Source: Aggregatilineales bacterium
GTDB taxonomy: Bacteria > Chloroflexota > Anaerolineae > Aggregatilineales > Ch27
DNA: 64,000 nucleotides
NCBI GenBank assembly: GCA_029976025.1
Contig: JARKNX010000124.1
Span: forward strand, 18,015 to 82,014
Reading direction: 5' to 3'
Under the pieces are notes generated by a model that made no database searches, was not told the origin of the DNA, and was given only the letters and a program-made list of their open reading frames with translations. Below, in pieces: positions 16,982 to 31,558 of this stretch. Position numbers and translations under genes: made by a program. Position 1 is the first letter of the stretch. Each line of letters begins with the position of its first letter.

Positions 16982-17995
16982 ATGATTGTCAAAACGTGGA
17001 TCGAAGTCCTGCAGGGCTGCAACCTGCCCGAAGGCAGGAAGATGGATATTGTCTCTCGCTGGCTGATCCTGGTGCGGGCCTGCGTCTTTTCGATGACGCT
17101 GGTATCCGGGCTTATTGGCGGCCTGCTGGCAGCGGCAGCGGCCCGGTCCGACCCGGCGCTGCGCTTCGACTGGCTCTCGTTTATCCTGGCCGTGGTCGGT
17201 ATCCTGATCGCCCATGCCGTCAACAATATGATCAACGATTACTTCGATCTGGAGGGCGGCGTCGATACCGACGAATACGTGCGCGCCCAGTACGCGCCGC
17301 ACCCGGTGCTCTCCGGGATGCTGACCCGGGCGGAACTTCGGCGGGCCATCATCATCGCTAACCTGCTGGACGTGGCGATTGGGGCTGTGCTGTTTCTGAG
17401 GCACGGCTGGCCGGTGATTGTTTTTGCCGGGCTGGGGCTGTTCATCAGCGTGTTCTATGTTGCGCCGCCGCTCCGTCTCAAGCATCACGGGCTGGGAGAG
17501 TTCAGCGTTGGGCTGGTCTGGGGGCCGCTGATGATCGGCGGGACCTATTTTGTCACCGTTGGGGCGCTCTCCTGGCCGGTGATTATCGCCTCACTGCCGT
17601 ATGCTCTGCTGGTTGTCACCGTCCTGGTGGGGAAGCATATGGACAAGTTTGAGATCGACCGCGATAAGGGAATTCGGACGCTGCCGGTGCTGATCGGCTA
17701 TCAGGCGTCTCGCCGGCTCAATCAGGCGCTGATGATTCTGTTTTACGTGATCATCATTGTGCTGGTGCTGGCCGGTTCGCTGGGCGTGTGGGCGCTGCTG
17801 GCCCTGCTGGCGCTGCCGCAGCTGGTCGAGGTGATCAAGGCGTTCTCGCAACCCCGGCCGACCGAGCCGCCGCCTAACTATCCGGTCTGGCCGCTGTGGT
17901 TTGTGTCGCTGGCGTTTGTTCATACGCGCCGGGCGGGTATGCTCTTCGTGCTGGGGTTGATTCTCAACCTGATCATCCCTGTCTATATCGGCTGA
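16982..17995 (+). CDS. UbiA-family prenyltransferase
   Basis: A 337-residue intramembrane prenyltransferase with about eight or nine helices. Both Asp-rich prenyl-diphosphate sites are present: N-x3-D-x3-D-like NDYFDLEGGVDTD near residue 85, and DKFEIDRDKGIRTLP near residue 220. MenA-type enzymes attach a prenyl tail to 1,4-dihydroxy-2-naphthoate for menaquinone; heme O, chlorophyll and lipid prenyltransferases share the motifs, so the substrate is not certain. ATG 16982 follows an AGGAAG closely; ATG 17042, also after AGGAAG, is possible and would shorten the N terminus by 20 residues. queG follows after 4 nt. Confidence 0.82.
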   Translation: MIVKTWIEVLQGCNLPEGRKMDIVSRWLILVRACVFSMTLVSGLIGGLLAAAAARSDPALRFDWLSFILAVVGILIAHAVNNMINDYFDLEGGVDTDEYVRAQYAPHPVLSGMLTRAELRRAIIIANLLDVAIGAVLFLRHGWPVIVFAGLGLFISVFYVAPPLRLKHHGLGEFSVGLVWGPLMIGGTYFVTVGALSWPVIIASLPYALLVVTVLVGKHMDKFEIDRDKGIRTLPVLIGYQASRRLNQALMILFYVIIIVLVLAGSLGVWALLALLALPQLVEVIKAFSQPRPTEPPPNYPVWPLWFVSLAFVHTRRAGMLFVLGLILNLIIPVYIG

Positions 17996-17999
17996 GGAT

Positions 18000-19055
18000 A
18001 TGGCCATCACCGCCGAGGCAGCGCGGGCCAGGGCCCTGGAGCAGGGGTTCAACCTGGTTGGTCTGACCCCTGCTGTGCCGTCTCCGCAGCTTGACGCCTA
18101 CCTGCGCTGGATAGAAGCGGGCTATCACGGCTCGATGGGCTATATGGCCCGCCCCGATCGAGTGGCGCGGCGGCGCGATCTGCAGGTAATTTTGCCCGGC
18201 GCGCGATCATTACTCGTGGTTGGGCTGGATTATCATCGGCTGGTCCCGCGGGAGATTCTCGAAGACCCGGCAAGGGGGCGCATTTCCGGGTACGCCTGGG
18301 GTGTCGATTATCACGATGTGATGATCCCGCGTCTGCAGGCGCTGGCGGACTGGCTGCAGCGCGAGGCGCGCCAGGATGTTGCCAGCCGCGTCTACGTGGA
18401 TACCGGCGCTCTTCTGGAGCGCAGCCACGCCGGGCAGGCCGGACTGGGCTTCACGGGCAAGAACGCGATGCTGATCCACCCCCGCCGGGGTTCCTTCTTC
18501 TTTCTGGGCGAAATTATCACGACGGCGGAATTCTCGGAATATGATCAGCCATATCCGCTGCCGGAAGAGGGCGGGGTCGGCTGTGGGGGCTGTACGCGCT
18601 GCCTGCGGGCCTGCCCGACGGATGCATTCCCGGCTCCGCATGTACTTGACGCCCGGCGCTGCATCAGCATGTTAACTATCGAGCATAAGGGCAGCATCCC
18701 GCCCGATCTGCGGTCTCTGATGGGCAACCGGGTTTACGGCTGTGATGTGTGTCAGGATGTGTGTCCGTTCAACCGCTTCGCGCCTGAAGCGGAGGAATCT
18801 GCTTTCTTCCTGCCTGCGCCAGATCGCGCCGCGCCACCCCTCGTCGATCTGCTGGCGCTCACTGAGGCTGCTTTTGCCGTCCGATTTGCCGGGTCCCCCA
18901 TCAAGCGTATCGGGCGCGACCGGCTGGTGCGTAACGCCTGCATTGCTGCCGGCAACTGGCGCGGCGACGCCGCCCTGCCTCTGCTGGAACGGCTGGCCGA
19001 CGATCGTTCAGAGCTGGTGCAGGAACATGCGCGCTGGGCATTGTCCTGCTATTGA
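18000..19055 (+). CDS. queG: Epoxyqueuosine reductase QueG
   Basis: The enzyme reduces epoxyqueuosine to queuosine in tRNA, the last step of the pathway, using cobalamin and two [4Fe-4S] clusters. The 351-residue protein has VDTGALLERSHAGQAGLGF with the conserved catalytic Asp, two cluster motifs (CGGCTRCLRACPTDAF and CDVCQDVCPFN) and a C-terminal HEAT-like segment. GAGG overlaps the ubiA-like stop and precedes ATG 18000, so translation is probably coupled. tgt, which inserts the preQ1 base, is at 23233-24381 on the other strand. Together they indicate de novo queuosine synthesis. Confidence 0.95.
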   Translation: MAITAEAARARALEQGFNLVGLTPAVPSPQLDAYLRWIEAGYHGSMGYMARPDRVARRRDLQVILPGARSLLVVGLDYHRLVPREILEDPARGRISGYAWGVDYHDVMIPRLQALADWLQREARQDVASRVYVDTGALLERSHAGQAGLGFTGKNAMLIHPRRGSFFFLGEIITTAEFSEYDQPYPLPEEGGVGCGGCTRCLRACPTDAFPAPHVLDARRCISMLTIEHKGSIPPDLRSLMGNRVYGCDVCQDVCPFNRFAPEAEESAFFLPAPDRAAPPLVDLLALTEAAFAVRFAGSPIKRIGRDRLVRNACIAAGNWRGDAALPLLERLADDRSELVQEHARWALSCY

Positions 19056-19192
19056 CCTCCGCTCCACCAGATGACGCTGGATTGTCCCGGCTATTTCCGG
19101 TATAGTTGTGCGCCGTGCGTGTTCCGGACGTTCGGAGCATGCCGCTACCGGCAGATTGCATTCAGCGGGGGGCTATAAAGGGTGAGTCTGGC

Positions 19193-20614
19193 ATGAGACG
19201 TTCTGCACTGCTGATCATCATGGCTGTGGCCGTTCTGATGACTCTGTTCGCGGCAAGTGTTGGCCCGACGGAGGCCGGCCCGCTCAACGGCCCGATCATC
19301 ACCGGCACCCCTCCGTTGACCAACACGCCCAGTGCGACGCCGACAGCGACCGCTACGGACACCGCCACGGCGACCTTCACGGCTACGAATACGTTCACGC
19401 CGTCGGCGACCTTCACCCCGTCGGATACGCCGACCGCTTCTGACACGCCGACCAATACGGCGACGCCGACGATCACCTTTACACCATCCGATACACCAAC
19501 AGCGACCAGCACACCCACAGCGAGCTATACGCCGACCGATACGGCCACGCCGACGCCCACTCCAATTGGCCCGCGAGAATATCCGGAGGGGATCAATCCG
19601 CTGACCGGGCTGCCTTACCCGAGCGAAGAAGCCATGCATCGCCGCCCGCTGATTGTGAAGATCTCGAACTTTCCGCCTGTGGTGCGCCCGCAGAGCGGCC
19701 TCAGCCTGGCCGATATCGTCTTTGAGTACGAGGCGGAAGGCGGGGTGACCCGTTTCGCGGCTATCTTCCGCAACAATGCGCCGACCCATGTCGGCTCTGT
19801 CCGCAGCGGGCGCCTGATTGATCTGGAGCTGATCCCCATGTTCAAGGCGCTGTTCGCTTACTCCGGCTCCAGCGATCCGATTCGGCAGATGATCCTGAGC
19901 GCGGACTGGCGCTGGCGCGTCTTCTCGCCCCACCTGGGCGACAACGACCCGATGTTCGATCGCTTCCCCCGGGAAGGTCTGGCTTACGAACATACGATGT
20001 TCGCCAACCTGCAGGAAATCTGGGCGGCGGCAGATGCGCGAGGGGTGAATACCGGGATGCTGGTGCGCGGGCTGGCTTTTCAGGAAGTGCCGCCAACAGG
20101 AGGCACGCCGGCCAATCAGGTATTTATCAACTGGTGGGGCAATACCGACGCTACCTGGCAGTACAACGCCGGGGACGGCCTGTATTATCGCTGGAACTCT
20201 GGCGTGCCTCATATCGACGCTCTGACCGGCCAGCAGATTACGGCTAATAACGTAGTTGTGCTGGCAGTCCCTCACGTGGAGCGCCCCGATCTGTTTGAGC
20301 CGGAGAGCAAGACCAGCTCGCTGGATATTCAGCTCTGGGATACGGGGTATGCTTATGTTTTTCGCGATGGGCAGCTCTACCAGGGCTGGTGGCAGCGCCG
20401 CGGTCGCGATGAGACGCCGCTCCAGCTAACGTGGGGCGACAACAGCCCGATTCCGCTCCACCCGGGCACAACCTGGTTCGAGGTTGTGCGGGAGGGGATG
20501 CCGGGCGTGATCGTCAGCGATCAGCTGGGCGATATGCAGGCGACCGGGACAGTTGCCGCGCCACTCCTGTGGACACCAACGCCTGACCCGAACGCAACCC
20601 CCGTCGGCCAATAG
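19193..20614 (+). CDS. Secreted DUF3048 (YerB-like) protein with Thr/Pro linker
   Basis: The 473-residue product begins with a clear signal peptide ([20 protein letters not shown], cleavage near AEAG-like residues). A linker of Thr-Pro-Thr-Ala repeats (about residues 40-125) separates it from the DUF3048 domain, recognised by [44 protein letters not shown] and, in the C-terminal part, TWFEVV with a hydrophobic end. YerB homologues are extracytoplasmic; their biochemical function is unknown. ATG 19193 is preferred over 19106 because it starts the signal peptide and has AAAGG upstream. A bidirectional terminator follows. Confidence 0.88.
   Translation: MRRSALLIIMAVAVLMTLFAASVGPTEAGPLNGPIITGTPPLTNTPSATPTATATDTATATFTATNTFTPSATFTPSDTPTASDTPTNTATPTITFTPSDTPTATSTPTASYTPTDTATPTPTPIGPREYPEGINPLTGLPYPSEEAMHRRPLIVKISNFPPVVRPQSGLSLADIVFEYEAEGGVTRFAAIFRNNAPTHVGSVRSGRLIDLELIPMFKALFAYSGSSDPIRQMILSADWRWRVFSPHLGDNDPMFDRFPREGLAYEHTMFANLQEIWAAADARGVNTGMLVRGLAFQEVPPTGGTPANQVFINWWGNTDATWQYNAGDGLYYRWNSGVPHIDALTGQQITANNVVVLAVPHVERPDLFEPESKTSSLDIQLWDTGYAYVFRDGQLYQGWWQRRGRDETPLQLTWGDNSPIPLHPGTTWFEVVREGMPGVIVSDQLGDMQATGTVAAPLLWTPTPDPNATPVGQ
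19310..19566 (+). repeat. Degenerate Thr-Pro coding repeat
   Basis: Near-periodic ACG-CCG-AC units encode the Thr/Pro/Ala linker of the DUF3048 protein. Base-level repeats are imperfect, so this looks like selection for linker composition rather than a recent expansion. Such linkers are common in Chloroflexota surface proteins. Confidence 0.6.
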
Positions 20615-20620
20615 GCGGCC

Positions 20621-20667
20621 CCGAAAAAGCAAACGCCGGAGAGAACTGAACTCCGGCGTTTATTTTG
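20621..20667. terminator. Bidirectional terminator
   Basis: AAACGCCGGAG (20631-20641) pairs with CTCCGGCGTTT (20651-20661), followed by ATTTT on the plus strand and by a GCTTTTTC stretch on the minus strand. It separates the convergent DUF3048 and SH3-like genes. Confidence 0.8.
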
Positions 20668-20689
20668 CAGATTATCGGGGCTGCAGCTG

Positions 20690-21415
20690 TTACTGAATAA
20701 TGATTGTGCAGCCGGCTGTCGTGCTGTCCGGGCCGTAGGTATCCATCTGGCCGTCACCGTTGGCATCAAGGCCGTCGGTGATCTGCTGGCTGAACATCTG
20801 CGTCCACTCGGTGGTGTGCTCGCCGATAGCCACTGGCCCCATGTCGAAGCTCCAGAATACGCGCCAGGTCCCGCGCATCTGATCGAAGAAGATATCGCTC
20901 CGGTAAGCATTGTAAGTGCTGATCAGTCGCCCGTCGAAGCTGACCACCTGGATGACATTGTTCAGATAGTCTTTGATAAGCTCTTCGCTCGCCGCTTCCC
21001 ATCCCTGCGTCAGGATGATCGACTGGCCAGAATGTCCCAGGAATGGCCCGATGCCGAAGTAATTGCAGCCCGGAGGGACGTATAACTCATTGCTCTGGGG
21101 CGGCTCGAATACAACCACTGGCAGCCGGGATGGATCGCCGTTGACCGTCACCGAATAAGCCGGCAGCCACGCCGTCAGGCCGGTGTCGAGCAGGACCTGG
21201 TACCAGGAGCCGTCTTCAAGGCGCCCGGAGAGGATCAACGCCTCACCCTGCGCGGCGCGCCCGGCTTCCGGATAATACAGATCAGGCCCCTGGCGAAGGA
21301 TGGCCGCGCCGAATACCGCGGTAGCGGAAACCGGTTCGCCGCCCTGCGCCGCAACCGGGAGCGTCGTCAGCATCAGAAGCAACGCCATAATCAGCAAGAG
21401 GGGAGTCTTCTTCAC
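20690..21415 (-). CDS. Secreted SH3-like domain protein
   Basis: The 241-residue protein has a classic signal peptide (MKKTPLLLIMALLLM, cleavage after AAAQ-like residues near 24). Residues about 30-90 look like a bacterial SH3 domain: AILRQGPDLYYPEAGRAAQG followed by DGSWYQVLLDTGLTAWLP. Such domains often bind cell-wall peptides. The remainder is unrecognised and ends in a Cys pair with an Asp-rich DANGDGQMD that resembles a calcium-binding or dockerin-like loop. No known enzyme motif. It is the last gene of the leftward tgt-uppP run, 132 nt after the PstS-like gene. Confidence 0.6.
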   Translation of the reverse strand: MKKTPLLLIMALLLMLTTLPVAAQGGEPVSATAVFGAAILRQGPDLYYPEAGRAAQGEALILSGRLEDGSWYQVLLDTGLTAWLPAYSVTVNGDPSRLPVVVFEPPQSNELYVPPGCNYFGIGPFLGHSGQSIILTQGWEAASEELIKDYLNNVIQVVSFDGRLISTYNAYRSDIFFDQMRGTWRVFWSFDMGPVAIGEHTTEWTQMFSQQITDGLDANGDGQMDTYGPDSTTAGCTIIIQ

Positions 21416-21547
21416 AGCGCTTCTCCATCACTTATGTCGATCTGGCCTTCCGGCGGCGGCAAACACTGGCCGGCGGGAGGCCGTCCGCAATTATGCCGCC
21501 TTTTGGCTGTTGTGCAAGCAGACTTCGCCGATCAAAGCCGGTGGGGG

Positions 21548-22369
21548 TTAATCATCCAGCGGCAGATAGCGCCGGGCAACGATAGCCTGGCCCGCCGGAG
21601 CCTGTATCCAGGCGATGAAGGAACGGAAGAAGTCCTGCGGCTCCTGCGTGCCGACGATGAGTATCGGGACCACGAAAGGATAGGCGTTGCGGACCTGATT
21701 CGAGGGCTGGATGCCGTCAATAGCCAGCACCCGCATATTGGCTTCGGCGAGGCCGAGCGTCGTATAGCCAATCGCCCCCGGGGTAGACTGCACAATGCGG
21801 CGCATCGCATCGCTTCCCGGCGCCAGGATGGCACTCCGGGTAACAGTGCGTCCGCCCAGGGCGAGCGCTTCGAAGGCTTCCCGCGTGCCTGAGCCGGATT
21901 CACGGCTGACTACCGTGATAGGCTGCTCGCCCCCCCCGATCTCGCTCCAGTGAGTGATCCGCCCTTCAAAGATGGCCCTCAACTGCTCGCTGCTCAGGCT
22001 TGAAATCGGGTTGCCGGGGTGGGTGATGAGGGCGATCTGGTCGAAGGCGATCGGGGCGACCCAGAGCGATGTCGTCGCTGGCGGATAGTGGGTGATCCAG
22101 TAACGCGGCATTTCATCCGGGGCGTGCTCCGCCTCCGTTAGCGTTTCGAGATCGCCAGTTGACAGGCACCAGGCCAGGCGAAGTTCAGGATGCGCCGCCT
22201 CAAACCCGGCCGCCAGATCGTGCAGCAACCGGCTGGTGTCGTAGGTGCTTTCCAGGCTGATCTCGACCGTTTCCGGAGGGGTGGGGATGGCGAGGGCCGG
22301 CGGCTGGCAGGCGGACAGGGCCAGAGCCAGCGTGATAACCAGCAAACGTCTGCCCCCCCCGCCGCGCAT
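21548..22369 (-). CDS. PstS-like substrate-binding lipoprotein
   Basis: The 273-residue protein starts with a lipoprotein signal (LALALSACQ, lipidated Cys near 21). The PBP-like fold follows, with phosphate-binding-protein hallmarks: FEGRITHWSEIGG, then SRESGSGTREAFE, where SGSGT normally contacts phosphate, and IGYTTLG. PstS proteins deliver phosphate to the PstCAB importer, but no pstC, pstA or pstB is present here. It starts 3 nt after the uppP stop. UppP releases inorganic phosphate outside the membrane, so a link to phosphate capture is attractive but unproven. Confidence 0.8.
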   Translation of the reverse strand: MRGGGGRRLLVITLALALSACQPPALAIPTPPETVEISLESTYDTSRLLHDLAAGFEAAHPELRLAWCLSTGDLETLTEAEHAPDEMPRYWITHYPPATTSLWVAPIAFDQIALITHPGNPISSLSSEQLRAIFEGRITHWSEIGGGEQPITVVSRESGSGTREAFEALALGGRTVTRSAILAPGSDAMRRIVQSTPGAIGYTTLGLAEANMRVLAIDGIQPSNQVRNAYPFVVPILIVGTQEPQDFFRSFIAWIQAPAGQAIVARRYLPLDD

Positions 22370-22372
22370 CGC

Positions 22373-23197
22373 TTACCGTCCGAGTGCAGCAGCCAGCAGC
22401 GTAATCACGCTGGCTGCCACGCAGTAGGCGGCGAAGATGTGGAGCGTTCTCCGGCGCAGGAAGTTAAGCAGAAGAGCAATTGTCAGATAGCCGGTGATGC
22501 CGGCGCTGAGCGCCCCGATAAGCATGATGCCCGCCTGGTCGTCCAGCGCCCGGGACTTCAGCAGGTCCAGGATGGTCACAAACGCCGCACCTGCGATAAC
22601 AGGCGCGCTCATCAGGAAGCTGAAGCGGGCTGCTTCTGCCCGGCTGATTCCTTGAAAAAGCCCCGCCGCAATGGTGCTGCCGGAGCGGGAGATGCCGGGC
22701 AGGAGGGCGAACATCTGGGCCACACCGGTCACGAATGCCTCTTTAGCGGTCATGTCCCCGATCTGACGGCCGGCACTATGTCTCTTGCTGTAGCGCTCAC
22801 TGAAGGCCAGCAGCGCCGCCGTCACGAGCATTAGCAGCGCGATCCCTTGCGGAGAGCTGAAAATCTGCTCCAGCGGATCGGCCAGCAGAACTCCGGCGAG
22901 GGCGGCGGGAACAGTGGCGATGAGCAGCAGTATGAAGAGCCGGCTGTAGGGATCGGCCAGCGATCGGCTGCGCAGCCACTCCAGCCCTCCCTCGAGTATC
23001 CTGATCCAGTCCTGACGAAAATAGATCAGCACGGCAACCAGTGTGCCGAGGTGTACTGCGACGGCGAAAGTCAGGGTGGTGGCTTCTGACCAGCCCAGCC
23101 ACCAGGGCACAAGCACCAGATGTGCAGAACTGGAGATCGGCAGGAATTCCGTAAAGCCCTGAACGATGCCGATCACCATGGCAGAAAACAGGTCCAA
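22373..23197 (-). CDS. uppP: Undecaprenyl-diphosphatase
   Basis: A 274-residue integral membrane enzyme of the BacA/UppP family that removes a phosphate from undecaprenyl diphosphate so the lipid carrier can be reused for peptidoglycan synthesis. The conserved active-site segments are present: GFTEFLPISSSAHL with the two glutamate/serine positions near residues 17-27, and LLPGISRSGSTI near 165. About eight helices. Bacitracin resistance is the classical phenotype of overexpression. It lies between tgt (35 nt upstream) and the PstS-like gene. Confidence 0.95.
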   Translation of the reverse strand: MDLFSAMVIGIVQGFTEFLPISSSAHLVLVPWWLGWSEATTLTFAVAVHLGTLVAVLIYFRQDWIRILEGGLEWLRSRSLADPYSRLFILLLIATVPAALAGVLLADPLEQIFSSPQGIALLMLVTAALLAFSERYSKRHSAGRQIGDMTAKEAFVTGVAQMFALLPGISRSGSTIAAGLFQGISRAEAARFSFLMSAPVIAGAAFVTILDLLKSRALDDQAGIMLIGALSAGITGYLTIALLLNFLRRRTLHIFAAYCVAASVITLLAAALGR

Positions 23198-23232
23198 AAT
23201 CGGGTCCTTTCAGCGGGTGTACTGGATACATC

Positions 23233-27010
<3,778 letters not shown>

Positions 27011-27074
27011 CTGGCGCAAATTTTCTGGCTGCTCCGGGCGCGGGACCCCGCTTATTACTGTCCGCCGCCCCCTG

Positions 27075-27103
27075 TTGCCTGTGTCTCAGGCATCATGTAC
27101 AAT
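27075..27103 (+). promoter_or_regulatory. Promoter of the glycine riboswitch-gcv transcript
   Basis: TTGCCT (27075-27080), 17 bp, TACAAT (27098-27103) with a preceding TG. Transcription would start about 20 nt before the riboswitch. Confidence 0.55.
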
Positions 27104-27130
27104 CTTCATCGTCAGCGATACGATATAAAC

Positions 27131-27332
27131 AGATCCGCAGGGGAGAGTCTCCCCCCCCGGTGGGGAGCGCCGAAGGGGCAAGCTGGCGGCAGTGCTGGGC
27201 TGCCGGTGAAACTCTCAGGCACCCGAACCCTCGGGTCTTAATCTCCTGGAAAGCGCCAGCGGCATTCTGCCCGGCGCGCCGATGGGGCAAGCCGGAAAGT
27301 CTCCGGTGAATCTCTCAGGTATGGTGACAGGG
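27131..27332 (+). promoter_or_regulatory. Tandem glycine riboswitch (two aptamers)
   Basis: Two glycine aptamers lie head to tail before gcvH. Aptamer 1 has GGGGAGAGTCT, GCGCCGAAGGGGCAA and AAACTCTCAGGCA; aptamer 2 has GCGCCGATGGGGCAAGCC and AATCTCTCAGGTATGG followed by GACAGGG. This is the classic pairing seen upstream of gcv operons, where glycine binding turns the genes on. The first aptamer has a run of eight C. A hairpin with T-rich tail follows directly, suggesting control by transcription termination. Boundaries are approximate. Confidence 0.93.
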
Positions 27333-27364
27333 ACACACAGCGCAGGGTTGCTGTGTGTTTTGCT
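27333..27364 (+). terminator. Terminator hairpin of the glycine riboswitch
   Basis: ACACACAGC (27333-27341) pairs with GCTGTGTGT (27350-27358), followed by a T-rich stretch. It begins at the end of aptamer 2 and sits about 55 nt before gcvH, the right place for a riboswitch expression platform. Confidence 0.65.
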
Positions 27365-27417
27365 TGCAACCCATTTTACACTGTCCGGTTTTTCCTGAAG
27401 AAAGGGCTGTCTGATCG

Positions 27418-27807
27418 ATGAGCAATGTTGTCGAAGGTCTCAAATATACGAAGGGCGATGAGTGGATTCGCGTCGAAGGCAACGTCGGGACAATCGGGTT
27501 GACCGATTATGCGCAGAATGCCCTGAACGATATCGTCTACGTGGAGCTGCCCAGCGTCGGGGCTGTCCTCGCCAGGGATGGGGCGTTCGGCACAGTGGAA
27601 TCGGTCAAGGCGGCTTCTGAGATGCATATGCCGGCCGGCGGCACGGTAACGGCTGTGAATGAGGCGCTGGAATCCGAGCCAGAAATTGTTAACAGCGATC
27701 CGTACGGCGCCGGGTGGTTCATCAAGATCACCCTCAGCAATCCGGCGGAACTTGACGACCTCATGGATGCCGCCGCCTATGCGGAATACTGCGCGGGACG
27801 CGACTAG
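27418..27807 (+). CDS. gcvH: Glycine cleavage system H protein
   Basis: The lipoyl carrier that shuttles the aminomethyl group from glycine between P, T and L proteins. The 129-residue protein has the lipoylation segment VESVKAASEMHMPAGG with the modified lysine at position 64, plus the family start EGLKYTKGDEWIRVEG and the closing GAGWFIKI. AAAGGG lies upstream of ATG 27418. It is the first gene of a three-gene unit with both P-protein subunits, under a glycine riboswitch. T protein is not in this unit (see 35307-38462), and no L protein gene is seen. Confidence 0.97.
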   Translation: MSNVVEGLKYTKGDEWIRVEGNVGTIGLTDYAQNALNDIVYVELPSVGAVLARDGAFGTVESVKAASEMHMPAGGTVTAVNEALESEPEIVNSDPYGAGWFIKITLSNPAELDDLMDAAAYAEYCAGRD

Positions 27808-27816
27808 GACATCGCT

Positions 27817-29152
27817 ATGACCTACATCCCTCATACCGATGCCGATCGCCAGGCTATGCTGGCCGCTATCGGCGTCGACTCGATCGAGGCGCTGTTTGAC
27901 GCTGTGCCGGGGGAGCACCGTTTCCCGGCTCTGGAGCTGCCGGGGCCGCTCAGCGAGATGGAAGTGCTGGCCGAGCTGTACGGCTTGCAGGATGCCAACA
28001 CACATGCGCAGAACTTTGCCATCTTTCTGGGGGCTGGCGCTTACAACCACTTCATCCCCAGCGCGGCGAACCATATTCTGTTGCGCGGGGAGTTCTATAC
28101 CGCCTACACGCCTTACCAGCCGGAAGTAAGCCAGGGCACGCTCCAGGCGATTTACGAATATCAGAGTATGCTCTGCGCCCTCACCGGGATGGAAGCCGCC
28201 AACGCCAGCCATTACGACGGCGCGACCAGCCTGGCCGAGGCCGTCATCGTCGCCGTCAATGAGACGCGCGGCAAGCGGCGCAAGATCATCCTGAGCGCCG
28301 GCATCAATCCCCAGTATCGGGATGTGGTCCGGACCTATATGCAGGGCCAGGACATCACTGTCGTCGGCGACGATAAGGTTCGCGACGTAAACGAGCTGGC
28401 CGCCCTGATGGATGATGAGACGGCGATGCTGGCTGTCGGCTACCCTAACTTCTTCGGGCAGATCGAAGATCTCACCGGGCTGGCGGAAAAGGTTCATGCC
28501 GGGGGCGCGCTGCTCACTGTGGTGGCCGATCCGATCATGCTGGCGCTGTTCAAGAGTCCGGGGGAACTGGGCGCGGATATGGTTGTTGGTGAGGGCCAGC
28601 CACTGGGCATCCCCCTGAGCTTTGGCGGCCCGTATCTGGGCTATTTCGCCTGTACCAAGAAGCTCGTCCGCAAGATATCGGGCCGTATCGTGGGCGAAAC
28701 AAAGGATAACCGGGGGCAGCGAGCATTTGTCATGACCCTCCGCCCGCGCGAACAGGATATCCGCCGGGAGAAGGCCACCAGCAATATCTGCACCAATCAG
28801 GGATTGATGGCCCTGGCCGCCGGCGTTTACCTGTCGCTGATGGGCAAGAGCGGCCTGAAGACGGTGGCAGAGCTGTGCTATCACAAGGCTCATTACGCTG
28901 CCAGCGAGATCGGCAAACTCCGGAACTTCAGCGTGGACACGGACAAACCGTTCTTCAAGGAGTTCATGGTCAAATGTCCACTGCCAGTGGATGAAATTAA
29001 CGCTGTGCTGCTGGAGGAGTACGGCATCGTGGGCGGCTATGACCTGGGTCAGGACTACCCCGACCGGGAGAATACCATGCTGATCGCGGTGACCGAGATG
29101 AATACCCGCGCCGAAATTGATGCGCTGGTCGCGGTGCTGAAGGAGATCGTCG

Positions 29153-29163
<11 letters not shown>
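27817..29163 (+). CDS. gcvPA: Glycine dehydrogenase (decarboxylating) subunit 1
   Basis: The N-terminal subunit of the split P protein, which with GcvPB decarboxylates glycine using PLP and passes the aminomethyl group to GcvH. At 448 residues it is a usual length. Family segments are visible: YIPHTDADRQAMLAAIG at the start, FLGAGAYNHFIPSA, RGEFYTAYTPYQPEVSQGTL, and SNICTNQGLMALAAGVYLS. The stop overlaps the gcvPB start by 11 nt (29153-29163), so translation is coupled. It starts 9 nt after gcvH. Confidence 0.97.
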
Positions 29164-30655
<1,492 letters not shown>

Positions 30656-30675
30656 GATCGCTGACGAACAGAGAG

Positions 30676-30709
30676 ACGCCCTTCCCACAGCCCGGGGAGG
30701 GCGTTTTTG
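30676..30709. terminator. Terminator of the gcv operon (convergent boundary)
   Basis: ACGCCCT (30676-30682) pairs with AGGGCGT (30698-30704), extended by inner C:G pairs, followed by five T. It also marks the end of the leftward cassette genes. Confidence 0.85.
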
Positions 30710-30715
30710 TTCAGG

Positions 30716-31555
30716 TTATTGCCCGCTGTATGGACAGCCGCCATTGAGGATGATGCTTTCCGGATGAGCGTGGCGGGCCATATCGCACACATCTTCGGCG
30801 GTGGAGAGCGTTGGCAGCAGGTAATCCTGCACGAGCGCACCAGTCGCGGCATCCTGCGCTTCCCCTTTCACCGCGAAAATTTTATCCACCCATCGTGTCA
30901 GACGGGCGAGCCCGGGGCGCAGGCTGATCATCGTTGTATCTGGCAGGGGCTGACCTTCGCTCATTCTCACACACACCCATCCGGTCCGCCGTCCGCCCTG
31001 CGGGATGCGAAACGCATTCTCGCTGTCAAAGAATATGGCGATGCCGGGCAAACTGGTGTCGCGAGGGCAAAGCTGTCCATAGGCGGTTGTCCAGTAGGTG
31101 CTATCCGCGGCGTAGTTGGTGATAACTATGCTGTTGAAAGCCCACAGCGGATCGACTGGATCGCGCCAGTCGTTGGCGTTGGGATTCTCGATATCGAGTT
31201 CCGGGATACCCCAGGTGTAGTAGGGAAAGGTTTTGCCAACCGTCTGTATATCCAGCCAGAACCACAGCCGCTCTTCTCCGTTCGGCAGGCGCTGTACGGC
31301 GGCATGACAGAAGTCTACCAGCGCCAGATCCACGTCGTCACCGGGATCGCCGTAGTCACGGCCGTAGCGCGTGCCGCCGAGCAAGTTGTACCCTTCTGCT
31401 CGCATGGTGACCGGCGCGCCACAGTCCGTGTGTACGTTGCTGGTGAAGTGGGTGAAGGCCGGCTGCAAAGCGCCGAGCCAGAGTACGACGGCGACCAGTC
31501 CGGCAGCCAGAGCCAGGCCGGCCAGGAGAAAATGCGACTCCGGTGTGTGCTTCAT
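30716..31555 (-). CDS. Membrane-anchored partner protein, copy A of duplicated cassette
   Basis: Family not recognised. The 279-residue protein has one N-terminal membrane helix (about residues 9-30) and an extracytoplasmic domain. It shares with the copy at 32971-33801 the string MRAEGYN-x-LGGTRYGR, then NGEERLWFWLDIQ versus DGEERLWFWFQVE, FPYxxWGxP, GWVC(V/L), RPGxARLTRWVD and a C-terminal pair of cysteines. Conserved cysteines (CGAP, GWVC, DVCDMA, GGCPYS) suggest disulfides. It starts 3 nt after the stop of a multipass glycosyltransferase, so the two likely work together outside the membrane. Confidence 0.6.
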   Translation of the reverse strand: MKHTPESHFLLAGLALAAGLVAVVLWLGALQPAFTHFTSNVHTDCGAPVTMRAEGYNLLGGTRYGRDYGDPGDDVDLALVDFCHAAVQRLPNGEERLWFWLDIQTVGKTFPYYTWGIPELDIENPNANDWRDPVDPLWAFNSIVITNYAADSTYWTTAYGQLCPRDTSLPGIAIFFDSENAFRIPQGGRRTGWVCVRMSEGQPLPDTTMISLRPGLARLTRWVDKIFAVKGEAQDAATGALVQDYLLPTLSTAEDVCDMARHAHPESIILNGGCPYSGQ

Positions 31556-31558
31556 CGC

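Noticed and set aside
19310..19566. Repeats in the DUF3048 gene as a possible CRISPR or minisatellite
   Set aside because: Units are irregular, in frame and coding for a Thr-Pro linker; there are no spacers.
22351..22361. C8 run as a possible frameshift spot at the start of the PstS-like gene
   Set aside because: The frame is continuous and the lipoprotein signal reads correctly through it.
27030..27060. Small GC hairpin after murF-alr as terminator
   Set aside because: Stem of five base pairs and a weak T stretch; the riboswitch promoter follows anyway.
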